NCBI RefSeq assembly: GCF_018449695.1
Contig: NZ_JAAVUY010000015.1
Span: 124,001 to 188,000 of the forward strand
From: Bradyrhizobium sp. dw_411
Lineage (GTDB): Bacteria > Pseudomonadota > Alphaproteobacteria > Rhizobiales > Xanthobacteraceae
Reading direction: 5' to 3'
DNA: 64,000 bases
This document shows positions 20,038-28,193 of the stretch, in pieces. The position numbers and the translations under genes were made by a program. Position 1 is the stretch's first letter. Each line of letters starts with the position of its first letter. The notes under the pieces were generated by a model. It ran no database searches, was not told the DNA's origin, and saw only the letters and a program-made list of their open reading frames with translations.

Positions 20038-21264
20038 TTATGCGATGCTCGCACCCGGCTTCAGCGGAGCCGCACGCGCGTTGCCTGCGCTCTTGCGCCG
20101 CCAGTTTTCCAGCGACAGCGGCAATTCCTCGGCGGCCTCGACGCGATTACGGCCGCCACGCTTGGCCTGATAGAGCGCGGTATCGGCCGCCGCCAACAGC
20201 ACTTCAAGTTCGGTACCCGCCGGACCACCGGCGACGCCGATGCTGACGGTGGTGTCGACCGGCCCGGCCACATCATCGACAATGCCCGAGGCCTCGAAAG
20301 CCTCGCGGACTCGCTCGGCCGCGAGCACGCCCTCTTCGAGCGAACACGGCAATAACGCCGCGAACTCCTCACCGCCGATACGCCCGGAAAGATCGGTGAT
20401 CCGCAGCCCGTTGATCACGACAGCCGAGAACAGCTTGAGAATCTCGTCGCCCGCGGGATGGCCGAAACGATCATTGATCGACTTGAAATGATCGATGTCG
20501 AAGATCAGCACGGTCACCGGCCGGCCGGCTTTGGCTTCGCGCTCGATCACCCGCGATGTCGCTTCCGCGAAGCCGCGGCGATTGAACATGCCGGTCAGCG
20601 GATCCATCGAGGCTGCGTTCTTGTGCGCGGTCACCGTGCGTTCCGACACCAGCATGAAGATGACGAACACGGTACCGACCGCATAGAGCACCAGTTCGAC
20701 CGCGAACACCGTGACCCAGATGCTGGTGCCGAACGCATGATTCTCGTGATGCAGGAAATCACCCAACAAAATCGGCAGCATCAGCGCAAAACCATGCAGC
20801 ACCGGAACCACGATCGCGGGCCAGCGCTTTTGCAATGTCCTGCGCCGCTCGGACCACAATTCAGTGGCCGTCAGCGCGGCATAGACCGCGACGATACCGG
20901 CGCCGAGCGTCATCCGCAGTTCCGCCGCTTCAGGCGGCAGACTCAAGACGGCGGCGATCCAGGCCAATGCCCCGAGCGGCAGGCCCAGCAGATTGGGCTT
21001 GCGGCCATGAAACACCCGCGATGCATTCCAGACCAGGCCGCAGGCGATGAAGCCGACGGCATTCAACGCCAGCGAAAATATTTCGCCAAACCTCGCTCCC
21101 TCCAGCGTCCACAACGCAACCGACGCAGCGCCAAGCAGATAGGCCGTTCCCCACCATTTCAACGCCGGGATATTTTCCTGCCGGCCAAACAGCAGCAGCA
21201 TGCCTCCGAGCATTGCCGCGACCATCGTTGCAACGAGATAAAGCGTGGAAGTATCAAGCGACAT
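20038..21264 (-). CDS. Membrane-bound diguanylate cyclase (GGDEF)
   Basis: Makes c-di-GMP from two GTP. The 408 residues comprise about six hydrophobic helices (residues 5-200, a MASE-like sensory module) and a C-terminal GGDEF domain with FDIDHFKSINDRFGHPAGDEIL and the active-site motif GGEEF. An RITD sequence five residues before GGEEF is an intact inhibitory I-site, so feedback control by c-di-GMP is expected. The start ATG 21264 (MSLDTSTLYL) is preferred over the frame's upstream ATG at 21315, because the first helix follows directly. No EAL domain is attached. It could feed the polysaccharide locus 7 kb away, but that is inference. Confidence 0.9.
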   Translation of the reverse strand: MSLDTSTLYLVATMVAAMLGGMLLLFGRQENIPALKWWGTAYLLGAASVALWTLEGARFGEIFSLALNAVGFIACGLVWNASRVFHGRKPNLLGLPLGALAWIAAVLSLPPEAAELRMTLGAGIVAVYAALTATELWSERRRTLQKRWPAIVVPVLHGFALMLPILLGDFLHHENHAFGTSIWVTVFAVELVLYAVGTVFVIFMLVSERTVTAHKNAASMDPLTGMFNRRGFAEATSRVIEREAKAGRPVTVLIFDIDHFKSINDRFGHPAGDEILKLFSAVVINGLRITDLSGRIGGEEFAALLPCSLEEGVLAAERVREAFEASGIVDDVAGPVDTTVSIGVAGGPAGTELEVLLAAADTALYQAKRGGRNRVEAAEELPLSLENWRRKSAGNARAAPLKPGASIA

Positions 21265-21425
21265 GGGCCACCGGGTAATTTGTGATGCAGCATTCCCGGC
21301 GCGGATGAAATGCAATACGCGCCGTCACTTCGGCGTGACGTTAAGACCGCCGCGTTGGCAATCCGTTTGCAGCGATGCGCAAGTTTTCAGAAAAAACTGG
21401 ATCAACTCGTCGGCAAATGCCCAAC

Positions 21426-21452
21426 AAAAAAGGCGCCCGAAACCGGGCGCCT
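21426..21452 (-). terminator. Rho-independent terminator of rplM-rpsI
   Basis: On the minus strand GGCGCCCGGTTTCGGGCGCC forms a hairpin followed by six T residues. It starts about 40 bp downstream of the rpsI stop codon. Confidence 0.9.
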
Positions 21453-21488
21453 TCTGAATCGTTTTCGCAACAAATTCTAACGAAGCAA

Positions 21489-21965
21489 TTAGCGCTTCGA
21501 GAACTGGAACGACTTGCGCGCCTTGGCGCGGCCGTACTTCTTGCGCTCGACCACGCGGGAGTCGCGCGTGAGGAAGCCGCCCTTTTTCAGAACGCTGCGC
21601 AGATCAGGCTCGAAATAGGTCAGCGCCTTCGAGATGCCATGACGAACCGCTCCGGCCTGGCCCGACAGACCGCCACCGGTCACGGTGCAGATCACGTCGT
21701 ACTGGCCCGCACGCGCGGCGGCGATCAGCGGCTGCTGAATCATCATCCGCAACACGGGACGTGCGAAATAGACTTCGACTTCACGGGTGTTGACGGTGAC
21801 CTTGCCGGCGCCGGGCTTGATCCAGACGCGGGCAACCGCGTCCTTGCGCTTGCCGGTGGCATAGGCGCGACCGTATTTGTCGACCTTCTTGACGTATTGC
21901 GGCGATTCCGGCGCGGCCGGCTTCAGCGACGACAATTGATCGAGCGACTGCATGGTATCGGACAT
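21489..21965 (-). CDS. rpsI: 30S ribosomal protein S9
   Basis: Component of the small ribosomal subunit head whose C-terminal tail reaches the P-site tRNA. The 158-residue protein has an alphaproteobacterial N-terminal extension of about 25 residues, then the conserved AYATGKRKDAVARVWIKPG, GGGLSGQAGAVRHGI and the basic tail KYGRAKARKSFQFSKR. The ATG lies 1 bp after the rplM stop region, so the two genes are translated from one transcript. The downstream terminator ends the operon. Confidence 0.97.
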   Translation of the reverse strand: MSDTMQSLDQLSSLKPAAPESPQYVKKVDKYGRAYATGKRKDAVARVWIKPGAGKVTVNTREVEVYFARPVLRMMIQQPLIAAARAGQYDVICTVTGGGLSGQAGAVRHGISKALTYFEPDLRSVLKKGGFLTRDSRVVERKKYGRAKARKSFQFSKR

Positions 21966-21966
21966 C

Positions 21967-22431
21967 TTATGCGGCCCTCATGTTCTTGCGATTCATCGAA
22001 GCAATGTCCACCGTCTCGGGTTGCTGGGCTTCATGCGGATGTTCCGCCCCGGGGTAAACGCGCAGGTTACCGAGTTGCACACGGCCAAGCGGCCCGCGCG
22101 GAATCATGCGCTCGATGGCCTTCTCGACCACGCGCTCAGGGAAGCGACCCTCGAGGATCGACTTCGCGGTGCGTTCCTTGATGCCGCCGATGAAGCCGGT
22201 GTGGTTGTAATAGACCTTGTTGTCGCGCTTGCGTCCGGTGAGCACGATATGGGCCGCGTTGATGATGATGACATGGTCACCGCAATCGACGTGGGGCGTA
22301 TAGGTCGGGAGGTGTTTGCCGCGAAGGCGCATCGCGACCAGGGAAGCGAGCCGGCCGACCACCAAACCTTTGGCGTCGATCAGCACCCACTTCTTCGTCA
22401 CCTCGGCTGGCTTTGCCGAAAACGTTTTCAT
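21967..22431 (-). CDS. rplM: 50S ribosomal protein L13
   Basis: Early-assembly protein of the large ribosomal subunit. The 154 residues include the family pattern KKWVLIDAKGLVVGRLAS, VDCGDHVIIINA and MIPRGPLGR. The gene is directly upstream of rpsI on the same strand, the conserved pair. The upstream region (22432-22585) is strongly AT-rich and should contain the operon promoter. Confidence 0.97.
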   Translation of the reverse strand: MKTFSAKPAEVTKKWVLIDAKGLVVGRLASLVAMRLRGKHLPTYTPHVDCGDHVIIINAAHIVLTGRKRDNKVYYNHTGFIGGIKERTAKSILEGRFPERVVEKAIERMIPRGPLGRVQLGNLRVYPGAEHPHEAQQPETVDIASMNRKNMRAA

Positions 22432-22544
22432 GTGAGGAAATCCGTAAAAGGGGAATATCGGCGCGCTCGCGCCGAACTGCGCGCTTTCTAGATAGGTCCG
22501 GCGTTCGCGTCAATGCCGAACACCAATAAATATATTAGCAAAAA

Positions 22545-22596
22545 CAAACGCTTATAAATAAGGTGTAATAATACCGTATAAAACACTAAGCGTTTG
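22545..22596 (-). terminator. AT-rich hairpin terminator of the thioesterase gene
   Basis: CAAACGCTTA (22545-22554) and TAAGCGTTTG (22587-22596) are perfect 10-bp inverted repeats. On the minus strand the structure starts at the stop codon of the thioesterase gene and ends in GTTTTTGC, as a Rho-independent terminator would. The 32-base interior can form an inner GTGT/ACAC pairing. The low GC content is unusual for the window. Confidence 0.6.
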
Positions 22597-23014
22597 GAAT
22601 GGAATAGGTGGAGGTTACATGGGCGATCGGATCGGGCGCCGTCCCTGACAGCAGATTGACCTCGCCTACCGCGAGCCGCTTGCCCAGCTTCAAAAGCCTT
22701 GCTGCCGCGAGGATATCCTGGCCGGGCTGGCCCTTGCGCAGGAAATTGATGTTGAGATTGGTCGTGACCGCAAGCCCGATCGGGCCGATCGCCGACAGCA
22801 GCACCACATACATCGCAAAATCGGCCAGCGCCATCAGCGTCGGGCCGGAGACCGTGCCGCCGGGACGCAGCATCTGATTGCTGTAGCGCTGTCGCAGCAG
22901 GCAGGAGGCACCGTCTGCGCTTTCGATCGATATGTCGCCACCGCTGAAGGCCTGGGGGAACTCGACCTGAAGAAACTTCTCCAGCTCGGCCACGCTCATT
23001 TTCGCTATTGCCAT
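22586..23014 (-). CDS. PaaI-type hotdog-fold acyl-CoA thioesterase
   Basis: The 142-residue protein fits the PaaI/HGG hotdog family that hydrolyses aromatic or medium-chain acyl-CoA. It has the pattern GGTVSGPTLMALADFAMYVVLLSAIG, containing the helix with the catalytic acidic residue (Asp in ALADFAMY), and TNLNINFLRKGQPGQDILAAARLLKLGKRLAVGEV. ATG 23014 is preceded by GGAGC; a GTG 15 bp upstream is less likely. It is divergent from the enoyl-CoA hydratase with about 100 bp between, so a shared role in acyl-CoA metabolism is plausible. Confidence 0.85.
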   Translation of the reverse strand: MAIAKMSVAELEKFLQVEFPQAFSGGDISIESADGASCLLRQRYSNQMLRPGGTVSGPTLMALADFAMYVVLLSAIGPIGLAVTTNLNINFLRKGQPGQDILAAARLLKLGKRLAVGEVNLLSGTAPDPIAHVTSTYSIPNA

Positions 23015-23115
23015 TCTTGCTCCGTCCACCCTCGCCTCGTCTTGCTTGTTACATTAAGCTGTCACATCTGCCCAAATGGATTATTCGAAGGATATTTCAT
23101 GGACTATTCGTGGAT

Positions 23116-23946
23116 ATGCCGATGACGCTCCAGGCCGCCCGCGCCGCTACACCCCAGACCCCTATCCTGCTGCGCGAAAACGTCGGCAGCATCTGCGTGC
23201 TCACGCTCAATCGCCCCTCGGCCCGCAACAGCCTGTCGGAAGGCATGATTGCCGAGCTGCACACGGCGCTGAAGGATGTTCATGATGACGCCAATGTACG
23301 CGCGCTGGTGATCGCGGCGAACGGCTCGGCCTTCTCCGCTGGCCACGACATGAAAGAACTGACCGCGCGGCGCATTGATCCCGATCACGGACGCGCTTAT
23401 TTCGCCGAGATCATGACCGCCTGCAGCGCGATGATGCAGGCCATCGTACAATTGCCAAAGCCTGTCGTCGCGGCCGTCCAGGGTATCGCGACCGCAGCGG
23501 GCTGCCAGCTGGTGGCCAGTTGCGATCTTGCGGTCGCCTCGGAGGCCGCCGCCTTCGCCACGCCCGGCGTCGATATCGGACTGTTCTGTTCGACGCCGAT
23601 GGTGGCGCTGTCGCGCAATGTTCCGCGCAAGCAGGCGATGGAAATGCTGCTCACCGGCGAGCCGGTCCCGGCCACGACAGCGCTGAATATCGGCCTCATC
23701 AACCGTGTCGTTCCCGCCGGCACCGAGCGCGAGGCCGCCATTGCGCTGGCGCAAAAGGTCGCGCTCAAATCCGCCTACACGATCAAGCTCGGCAAGGCCG
23801 CCTTCTACCGCCAGGCCGAAATGAGCCTTGCGGATGCCTATCGCTATGCGGCAGAGGTGATGACCGAAAACATGATGGCCCGCGACGCCGAGGAAGGCAT
23901 CGGCGCCTTCATCGAAAAACGCGAGCCGAAGTGGCAGGATAAATAA
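23116..23946 (+). CDS. Enoyl-CoA hydratase/isomerase family protein
   Basis: Crotonase-fold enzyme of 276 residues. The oxyanion-hole segments SAGHDMKEL and IATAAGCQLVASCDLAVASEAAAFATPGV are clear. The two catalytic Glu positions of classical hydratases are not: in GIATAAGCQLV the first one is Ala/Cys, and the second site reads FCSTPMVALSR. So it may not be a standard beta-oxidation hydratase but an isomerase, dehydratase-like or decarboxylase-like member. Candidate starts are GTG 23110, ATG 23116 and ATG 23122; none has a strong ribosome site. The C-terminal EGIGAFIEKREPKW is typical of the family. Confidence 0.85.
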   Translation: MPMTLQAARAATPQTPILLRENVGSICVLTLNRPSARNSLSEGMIAELHTALKDVHDDANVRALVIAANGSAFSAGHDMKELTARRIDPDHGRAYFAEIMTACSAMMQAIVQLPKPVVAAVQGIATAAGCQLVASCDLAVASEAAAFATPGVDIGLFCSTPMVALSRNVPRKQAMEMLLTGEPVPATTALNIGLINRVVPAGTEREAAIALAQKVALKSAYTIKLGKAAFYRQAEMSLADAYRYAAEVMTENMMARDAEEGIGAFIEKREPKWQDK

Positions 23947-23984
23947 TTGTCGCGATTGCTGGCAAGCGACGGATGGGTCCTCTC

Positions 23985-24088
23985 CGTCATTCCGGGGCGA
24001 TGCAACGCATCGAACTACAATGTGCAATTGCACATTGGAGAATCTCGAGATTCCGGGTCTGGTGCTAGCGCACCATCCCGGAATGACG
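23985..24088. repeat. Palindrome-rich intergenic repeat element (REP/BIME-like)
   Basis: A 104-bp element with outer inverted ends CGTCATTCCGGG and CCCGGAATGACG. Inside are four smaller dyads: GATGC-AAC-GCATC (23999-24011), a perfect 20-bp palindrome centred on AATT (24018-24037), GAATCTCGAGATTC (24040-24053) and TGGTGC-TAGC-GCACCA (24060-24075). There is no open frame or ribosome site. I know sequences of this design as abundant dispersed repeats in Bradyrhizobium-type genomes; the copy number cannot be checked from the window. Confidence 0.8.
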
Positions 24089-24143
24089 TTGAGAACAATT
24101 ACGCTCGCGCCATGACGCCATACAAATCGAATGATCATTCAAC

Positions 24144-24728
24144 ATGAACCACGACACCTACGCCGATAATTACATCCGCGAAATTCTCAACGGCGTGAAA
24201 TCAATCGCGATGGTCGGGGCGTCGCCGGTCAATGTGCGGCCGAGTTATTTTGCCTTCAAATATCTCGCACAGCGCGGCTACGACATGATCCCGGTCAATC
24301 CCGGCCATGTCGGCAAAAGTCTGCTCGACAAGCCCTTTGTCGGCTCGCTGCGCGAAATCGGCCGTCCCATCGATATGATCGACATCTTCCGCAATTCGAG
24401 CCACATCATGCCGGTGGTCGACGAAGCGCTGCAATTGATGCCGCTGCCGAAAGTGATCTGGATGCAACTCGGCGCGCGCGACGATGCCGCCGCCGAAAAA
24501 GCCGAGGCCGCCGGCATCAAGGTCGTGATGAACCGCTGCCCGAAAATCGAATATGGGCGGCTGTCGTCGGAAATCTCGTGGATGGGCGTCAATTCGCGAA
24601 CGCTGAGTTCAAAGCGCGCGCCGATGCCGACCCAGGGCATGCGGCTTTCCCTGAATCGGATGAGCGTCGGCGGCGGCGAAACCACCGCGTCCGATCGTGC
24701 CGCGAAAAACAAGAACGACCCCACTTAA
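24144..24728 (+). CDS. CoA-binding (YccU-type) protein
   Basis: The 194-residue protein has a Rossmann-like CoA-binding domain: SIAMVGASPVNVRPSYFAFKYL at 20-41, the IPVNPGH segment, and KVIWMQLGARDDAAAEKAEAAGIKVVMNRCPKIEY, which matches the succinyl-CoA-synthetase-like CoA-binding fold found alone in small bacterial proteins. The C-terminal 40 residues are polar and probably disordered. No ribosome site stands out. It precedes metY by 243 bp on the same strand. A role linked to methionine metabolism is possible but unproven; no enzymatic activity is established for the family. Confidence 0.8.
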   Translation: MNHDTYADNYIREILNGVKSIAMVGASPVNVRPSYFAFKYLAQRGYDMIPVNPGHVGKSLLDKPFVGSLREIGRPIDMIDIFRNSSHIMPVVDEALQLMPLPKVIWMQLGARDDAAAEKAEAAGIKVVMNRCPKIEYGRLSSEISWMGVNSRTLSSKRAPMPTQGMRLSLNRMSVGGGETTASDRAAKNKNDPT

Positions 24729-24971
24729 CGCAATTGCGAAACGTTTTTTTCACAGGCGCGACAAGATAAAGCAGGACTATTGCGAACAATGCATGATGCA
24801 TTGTGCCGCCTTGACGGCGACCGCCTCTGCCGCGATTGTCCCCCGTTGGGAGGAGGCGGTTGGCACCGTCTCGAAATATAAGCGAAATACTAAGAACGCC
24901 GTGCCTCTCATCCTTCCCGCGGCCCAGCGGCTGCCGTTTGGGGCAATGAGGCCGTCACAGAGGAAAATACA
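24729..24971 (+). other. Leader region of metY
   Basis: This 243-bp gap contains a perfect 9-bp dyad (24786-24804, listed separately), a CCGCCTC...GAGGCGG pairing (about 24820-24865) and a GGCAC...GTGCC pairing (about 24860-24906). Methionine genes of alphaproteobacteria often carry SAM riboswitches. I looked for the SAM-II core (a TTTAACC-like loop followed by an AAAGCTAA-like tail) and did not find it. The structures could still be another regulator. Confidence 0.35.
24786..24804. promoter_or_regulatory. Perfect palindrome upstream of metY, possible operator
   Basis: ACAATGCAT-G-ATGCATTGT is a perfect 9-bp dyad with a single central base. Such a compact palindrome suits a dimeric DNA-binding protein better than an RNA hairpin. 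It lies about 170 bp upstream of the metY ATG and about 60 bp after the CoA-binding gene. Confidence 0.4.
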
Positions 24972-26252
24972 ATGACCGATCGCCTTCCCGGATTTTCAAC
25001 GCTTGCGGTGCATGCCGGCGCGCAGCCTGATCCCACCACCGGCGCGCGCGCGACGCCGATCTATCAAACCACCTCATTCGTGTTCAATGACGCCGACCAT
25101 GCTGCGTCGCTGTTCGGACTGCAGGCATTCGGCAACATTTACACCCGGATCGGGAATCCGACGCAGGCGGTGCTGGAAGAGCGTGTCGCCGCACTCGAGG
25201 GCGGCACCGCCGCGCTCGCGGTGGCGTCGGGCCACGCGGCCCAGGTCGTGGTGCTGCAGCAACTGCTGAAGCCGGGCGACGAGTTCATCGCCGCGCGAAA
25301 ACTCTATGGCGGCTCGATCAACCAGTTCACCCATGCCTTCAAGAGCTTCGGCTGGAACGTGGTGTGGGCCGATCCCGATGAAATCAGTAGCTTCGAGCGC
25401 GCGGTGACCCCGCATACCAAGGCGATCTTCATCGAATCGATCGCCAATCCCTCCGGCTCCATTACCGACATCGAGGCGATCGCCGCCGTCGCGCGCAAGG
25501 CCGGCGTGCCCCTGATCGTCGATAATACGCTGGCCAGTCCTTACCTGATCCGCCCGATCGATCACGGCGCCGATATCGTGGTGCATTCGCTGACCAAGTT
25601 TCTCGGCGGTCATGGCAACTCGCTCGGCGGCATCATCGTCGATGCCGGCACCTTCGACTGGTCGAAGGACAACAAATATCCGATGCTGAGCGAACCGCGG
25701 CCGGAATATCACGGCATCAAGATCCAGGAGACGTTCGGCAATTTCGCGTTTGCGATCGCCTGCCGCGTGCTCGGCCTGCGTGACCTCGGCCCGGCGATCT
25801 CTCCGTTCAACGCCTTCATGATCCTCACCGGCATCGAAACGTTGCCGCTGCGCATGCAGAAGCATTGCGAAAACGCCAAGGCGGTCGCGGAATTCCTCTC
25901 CGGCCATCGCGCGGTTGCAGCGGTGAATTATGCGGGCCTCGCCGGCGACAAGTACAACAACCTCGCCCGCAAATATGCGCCCAAGGGGGCCGGCGCGGTG
26001 TTCACCTTCAGCCTCAAGGGCGGTTACGACGCCGGCGTCAACCTGGTGTCCAACCTGAAACTGTTCTCGCATCTGGCCAATGTCGGCGACACCCGCTCGC
26101 TGGTGATCCATCCGGCATCGACCACGCACAGCCAGCTCGACGATGCCGCGAAGGTCAAGTCGGGCGCAGCGCCCGACGTGGTGCGGCTGTCGATCGGCAT
26201 CGAAGACAAGGAAGACCTGATCGCGGATCTCGATCAGGCGCTGAGCGCTTAA
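24972..26252 (+). CDS. metY: O-acetylhomoserine sulfhydrylase (aminocarboxypropyltransferase)
   Basis: PLP enzyme that makes homocysteine from O-acetylhomoserine and sulfide in methionine biosynthesis. The 426 residues open with FSTLAVHAGAQPDPTTGARATPIYQTTSFVF. The PLP lysine is Lys209 in HSLTKFLGGHG, and YTRIGNPT is the usual substrate/PLP motif. The length fits MetY (about 430) better than MetZ or MetB (about 390). AGAGGAA precedes the ATG. Discrimination between acetyl- and succinyl-homoserine as substrate cannot be made by eye. Confidence 0.92.
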   Translation: MTDRLPGFSTLAVHAGAQPDPTTGARATPIYQTTSFVFNDADHAASLFGLQAFGNIYTRIGNPTQAVLEERVAALEGGTAALAVASGHAAQVVVLQQLLKPGDEFIAARKLYGGSINQFTHAFKSFGWNVVWADPDEISSFERAVTPHTKAIFIESIANPSGSITDIEAIAAVARKAGVPLIVDNTLASPYLIRPIDHGADIVVHSLTKFLGGHGNSLGGIIVDAGTFDWSKDNKYPMLSEPRPEYHGIKIQETFGNFAFAIACRVLGLRDLGPAISPFNAFMILTGIETLPLRMQKHCENAKAVAEFLSGHRAVAAVNYAGLAGDKYNNLARKYAPKGAGAVFTFSLKGGYDAGVNLVSNLKLFSHLANVGDTRSLVIHPASTTHSQLDDAAKVKSGAAPDVVRLSIGIEDKEDLIADLDQALSA

Positions 26253-26336
26253 GTCGCGCGAAGCACAACGCTGCACCGCGGCCACGCGGTTCGATCTCCA
26301 GCGCTCCGGCATACTGTTCCTCATGCCGGAGCCTGT

Positions 26337-26368
26337 CACCGGGGCGGCGTGGTCGCGCCGCCCCGGTG
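26337..26368. other. Strong GC hairpin after metY
   Basis: CACCGGGGCGGCG and CGCCGCCCCGGTG form a perfect 13-bp stem with a 6-base loop, about 85 bp after the metY stop. No T-run follows on either strand, so it is not a canonical intrinsic terminator. It may protect the mRNA 3' end or be a remnant repeat. Confidence 0.6.
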
Positions 26369-26432
26369 GCGGGGGTGACGACATCAGCCCAGTAGAATCA
26401 GTTATGCTCCCCGGGAAACCCGGGAACCTGCG

Positions 26433-26759
26433 ATGCTGCGCGCCATAACGCTATTGTTGTTGACGGCGGCGACATCAGGCGCGGTGCTGGCTGCGGATAT
26501 GCCGCCACGGCATTCCAGATCGGGTCCGGTCTATAAAGCCGCGCCGGAGCCCGAACGCGATTCCGATGTGCTGTTTACGCCGGCGCTGCCGACCATCCCG
26601 CCGCTGGTCCGCACGCCGATATTGCAGGGTTCAGCGGCGCTGCCGGGTTACTATGGGACGACCCATTCCTATGATTATAGGGGCCCCTATTACGGCGGCC
26701 CCTATGTCGATTATCGGGATCGCCTGCCCTACGCCTGCGGCGTTTACGGCTATTGCTGA
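26433..26759 (+). CDS. Small exported hypothetical protein, Pro/Tyr/Gly-rich
   Basis: The 108-residue product starts with a signal peptide (MLRAITLLLLTAATSGAVLA, cleavage near residue 20-21). The mature part is rich in Pro, then Tyr and Gly (YYGTTHSYDYRGPYYGGPYVDYRD) and ends with the two-cysteine segment YACGVYGYC. Such Tyr/Gly-rich tails are frequent in small rhizobial periplasmic proteins of unknown role. The frame is open and convergent with ctaA. No function can be assigned. Confidence 0.65.
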   Translation: MLRAITLLLLTAATSGAVLAADMPPRHSRSGPVYKAAPEPERDSDVLFTPALPTIPPLVRTPILQGSAALPGYYGTTHSYDYRGPYYGGPYVDYRDRLPYACGVYGYC

Positions 26760-26777
26760 AATCTGAACGTTCGCGTG

Positions 26778-27869
26778 TCAGGCCGCCGTGCGTTGGCCCA
26801 CCGGATAATTTTGCGGCGCCTGCGCCGGCTGCCGCGCGGCCAGCCGTTCGGCCTGCATGACCGCCATCGTCAGCACCACAATCGCAAAGGCCTGATGCGC
26901 CAGACCAAGATCCATCGGAACCTGATTGAGCAGCGTGAAAATACCCAGCGTCGCCTGCAGCGTTACGGCAACCGCCAACCGCACCGCGCCGCCAATCGCC
27001 TCTGTCCCGGCCCGCGAACGAACCGCGTCGAGCACATGCAGGATCGCCAGCACAAACAGCGTGTAGGCGACCATGCGATGTTCGAACTGAACCGTCAGCG
27101 CATTGTCGAACAGATTGCGCCACCACGGCGTCTCGAAGAAAAGCCGTGCCGCGGAAGGTATCAAGCCGCCATCGATATCCGGCCAGGTGTTGTAGATCTT
27201 GCCCGCGCGCAGGCCCGCGACCAGCGCACCGAGATAAAGCTGCACGAAGGTCAGCACCAGCAGAACCACACTCGTGATTTTCAGCCGCGCTGAAACTGCT
27301 GGAGACGGCCGCTCCACCAGCCGCCTTAATGTCCAGACGATGCCTGCAAAAATCAGCAGCGCCAGCACCAGATGGGTGGCAAGGCGATAATGCGAAACCT
27401 CAACCCGCTGCGAAAGCCCCGATGCCACCATCCACCAGCCGACCACGCCCTGTAGTCCGCCGAGACCGAAGATCAGCCACAGCCGCCGCTTGAGATCGGC
27501 GCTGAAAACACCGCGCCACAGGAACCAAAGAAAGGGCAGCAGATAGGCCACACCGATCACGCGTCCGAGCAGCCGATGGCTCCATTCCCACCAGAAGATC
27601 GTCTTGAACTCGGCCAGAGTCATGCCGGCATTCATGGCCTGATATTGCGGAATGGTCTTGTAGGCGTCGAATGCCCTTGTCCATTGCTCCTGATTGAGCG
27701 GCGGCAGCGCGCCGGTGACCGGCTTCCATTCAACGATCGAAAGCCCTGACTCGGTCAGGCGCGTGGCGCCGCCGACCAGCACCATGATCGCGATCAGCAC
27801 GGCGATCGAGATCAACCACCAGCGGACGGCGCGGTTTGGCTGGGCTTGAGAGGCGGAAATACCGGTCAT
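26778..27869 (-). CDS. ctaA: Heme A synthase (COX15/CtaA family)
   Basis: Inner-membrane enzyme that oxidises the C8 methyl of heme O to give heme A for cytochrome oxidase. The 363-residue protein has eight hydrophobic helices and the heme-ligand histidine contexts EWSHRLLGR, EVSHYRLATHL, FEHRMVAY and LAHQAFAI. The family signature GGATRLTESGLSIVEWKPVTG is at about 38-58. ATG 27869 is preferred; a GTG directly before it is also possible. A DUF2842 gene is divergent, an arrangement seen across alphaproteobacteria. Confidence 0.96.
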   Translation of the reverse strand: MTGISASQAQPNRAVRWWLISIAVLIAIMVLVGGATRLTESGLSIVEWKPVTGALPPLNQEQWTRAFDAYKTIPQYQAMNAGMTLAEFKTIFWWEWSHRLLGRVIGVAYLLPFLWFLWRGVFSADLKRRLWLIFGLGGLQGVVGWWMVASGLSQRVEVSHYRLATHLVLALLIFAGIVWTLRRLVERPSPAVSARLKITSVVLLVLTFVQLYLGALVAGLRAGKIYNTWPDIDGGLIPSAARLFFETPWWRNLFDNALTVQFEHRMVAYTLFVLAILHVLDAVRSRAGTEAIGGAVRLAVAVTLQATLGIFTLLNQVPMDLGLAHQAFAIVVLTMAVMQAERLAARQPAQAPQNYPVGQRTAA

Positions 27870-27961
27870 CACGCTGCGCTTGAATGAATTGGCGCGCCCC
27901 TTATAGTCCGCCCCTTCCGGCGCGCAAGGCGCGCCCTGACCGCGAGCCGCACATTTCCGTC

Positions 27962-28168
27962 ATGACCATACGCACCCGCAAGTTCTTTGGAACCATCGCC
28001 CTTTTGGTCCTGGTCGTATTCTGGTCGCTGATGGGAATGACGGTGGCGCAGACGCCGTGGCTGGCCAATTCCGGATGGCTGCAGGCCATTTTCTATGTCG
28101 TGGCCGGGATCGGATGGGTGCTGCCTGCAATGCCGATCATCAGTTGGATGTCCAAGCCCGACATCTAA
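27962..28168 (+). CDS. DUF2842 small membrane protein
   Basis: A 68-residue protein with two hydrophobic segments: FFGTIALLVLVVFWSLMGMTV and LQAIFYVVAGIGWVLPAMPII. The ending WVLPAMPIISWMSKPD matches the DUF2842 family, often encoded beside ctaA. ATG 27962 (MTIRTRKFFG) is chosen because the upstream part of the open frame lies in the ctaA leader and looks non-coding. A role in cytochrome oxidase assembly is suggested only by position. Confidence 0.8.
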   Translation: MTIRTRKFFGTIALLVLVVFWSLMGMTVAQTPWLANSGWLQAIFYVVAGIGWVLPAMPIISWMSKPDI

Positions 28169-28193
28169 ATGCCCGACGTCTGAAATCCGGCTC

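Noticed and set aside
24729..24971. SAM-II riboswitch upstream of metY
   Set aside because: The characteristic loop and 3' tail were not found, so only structured elements are reported.
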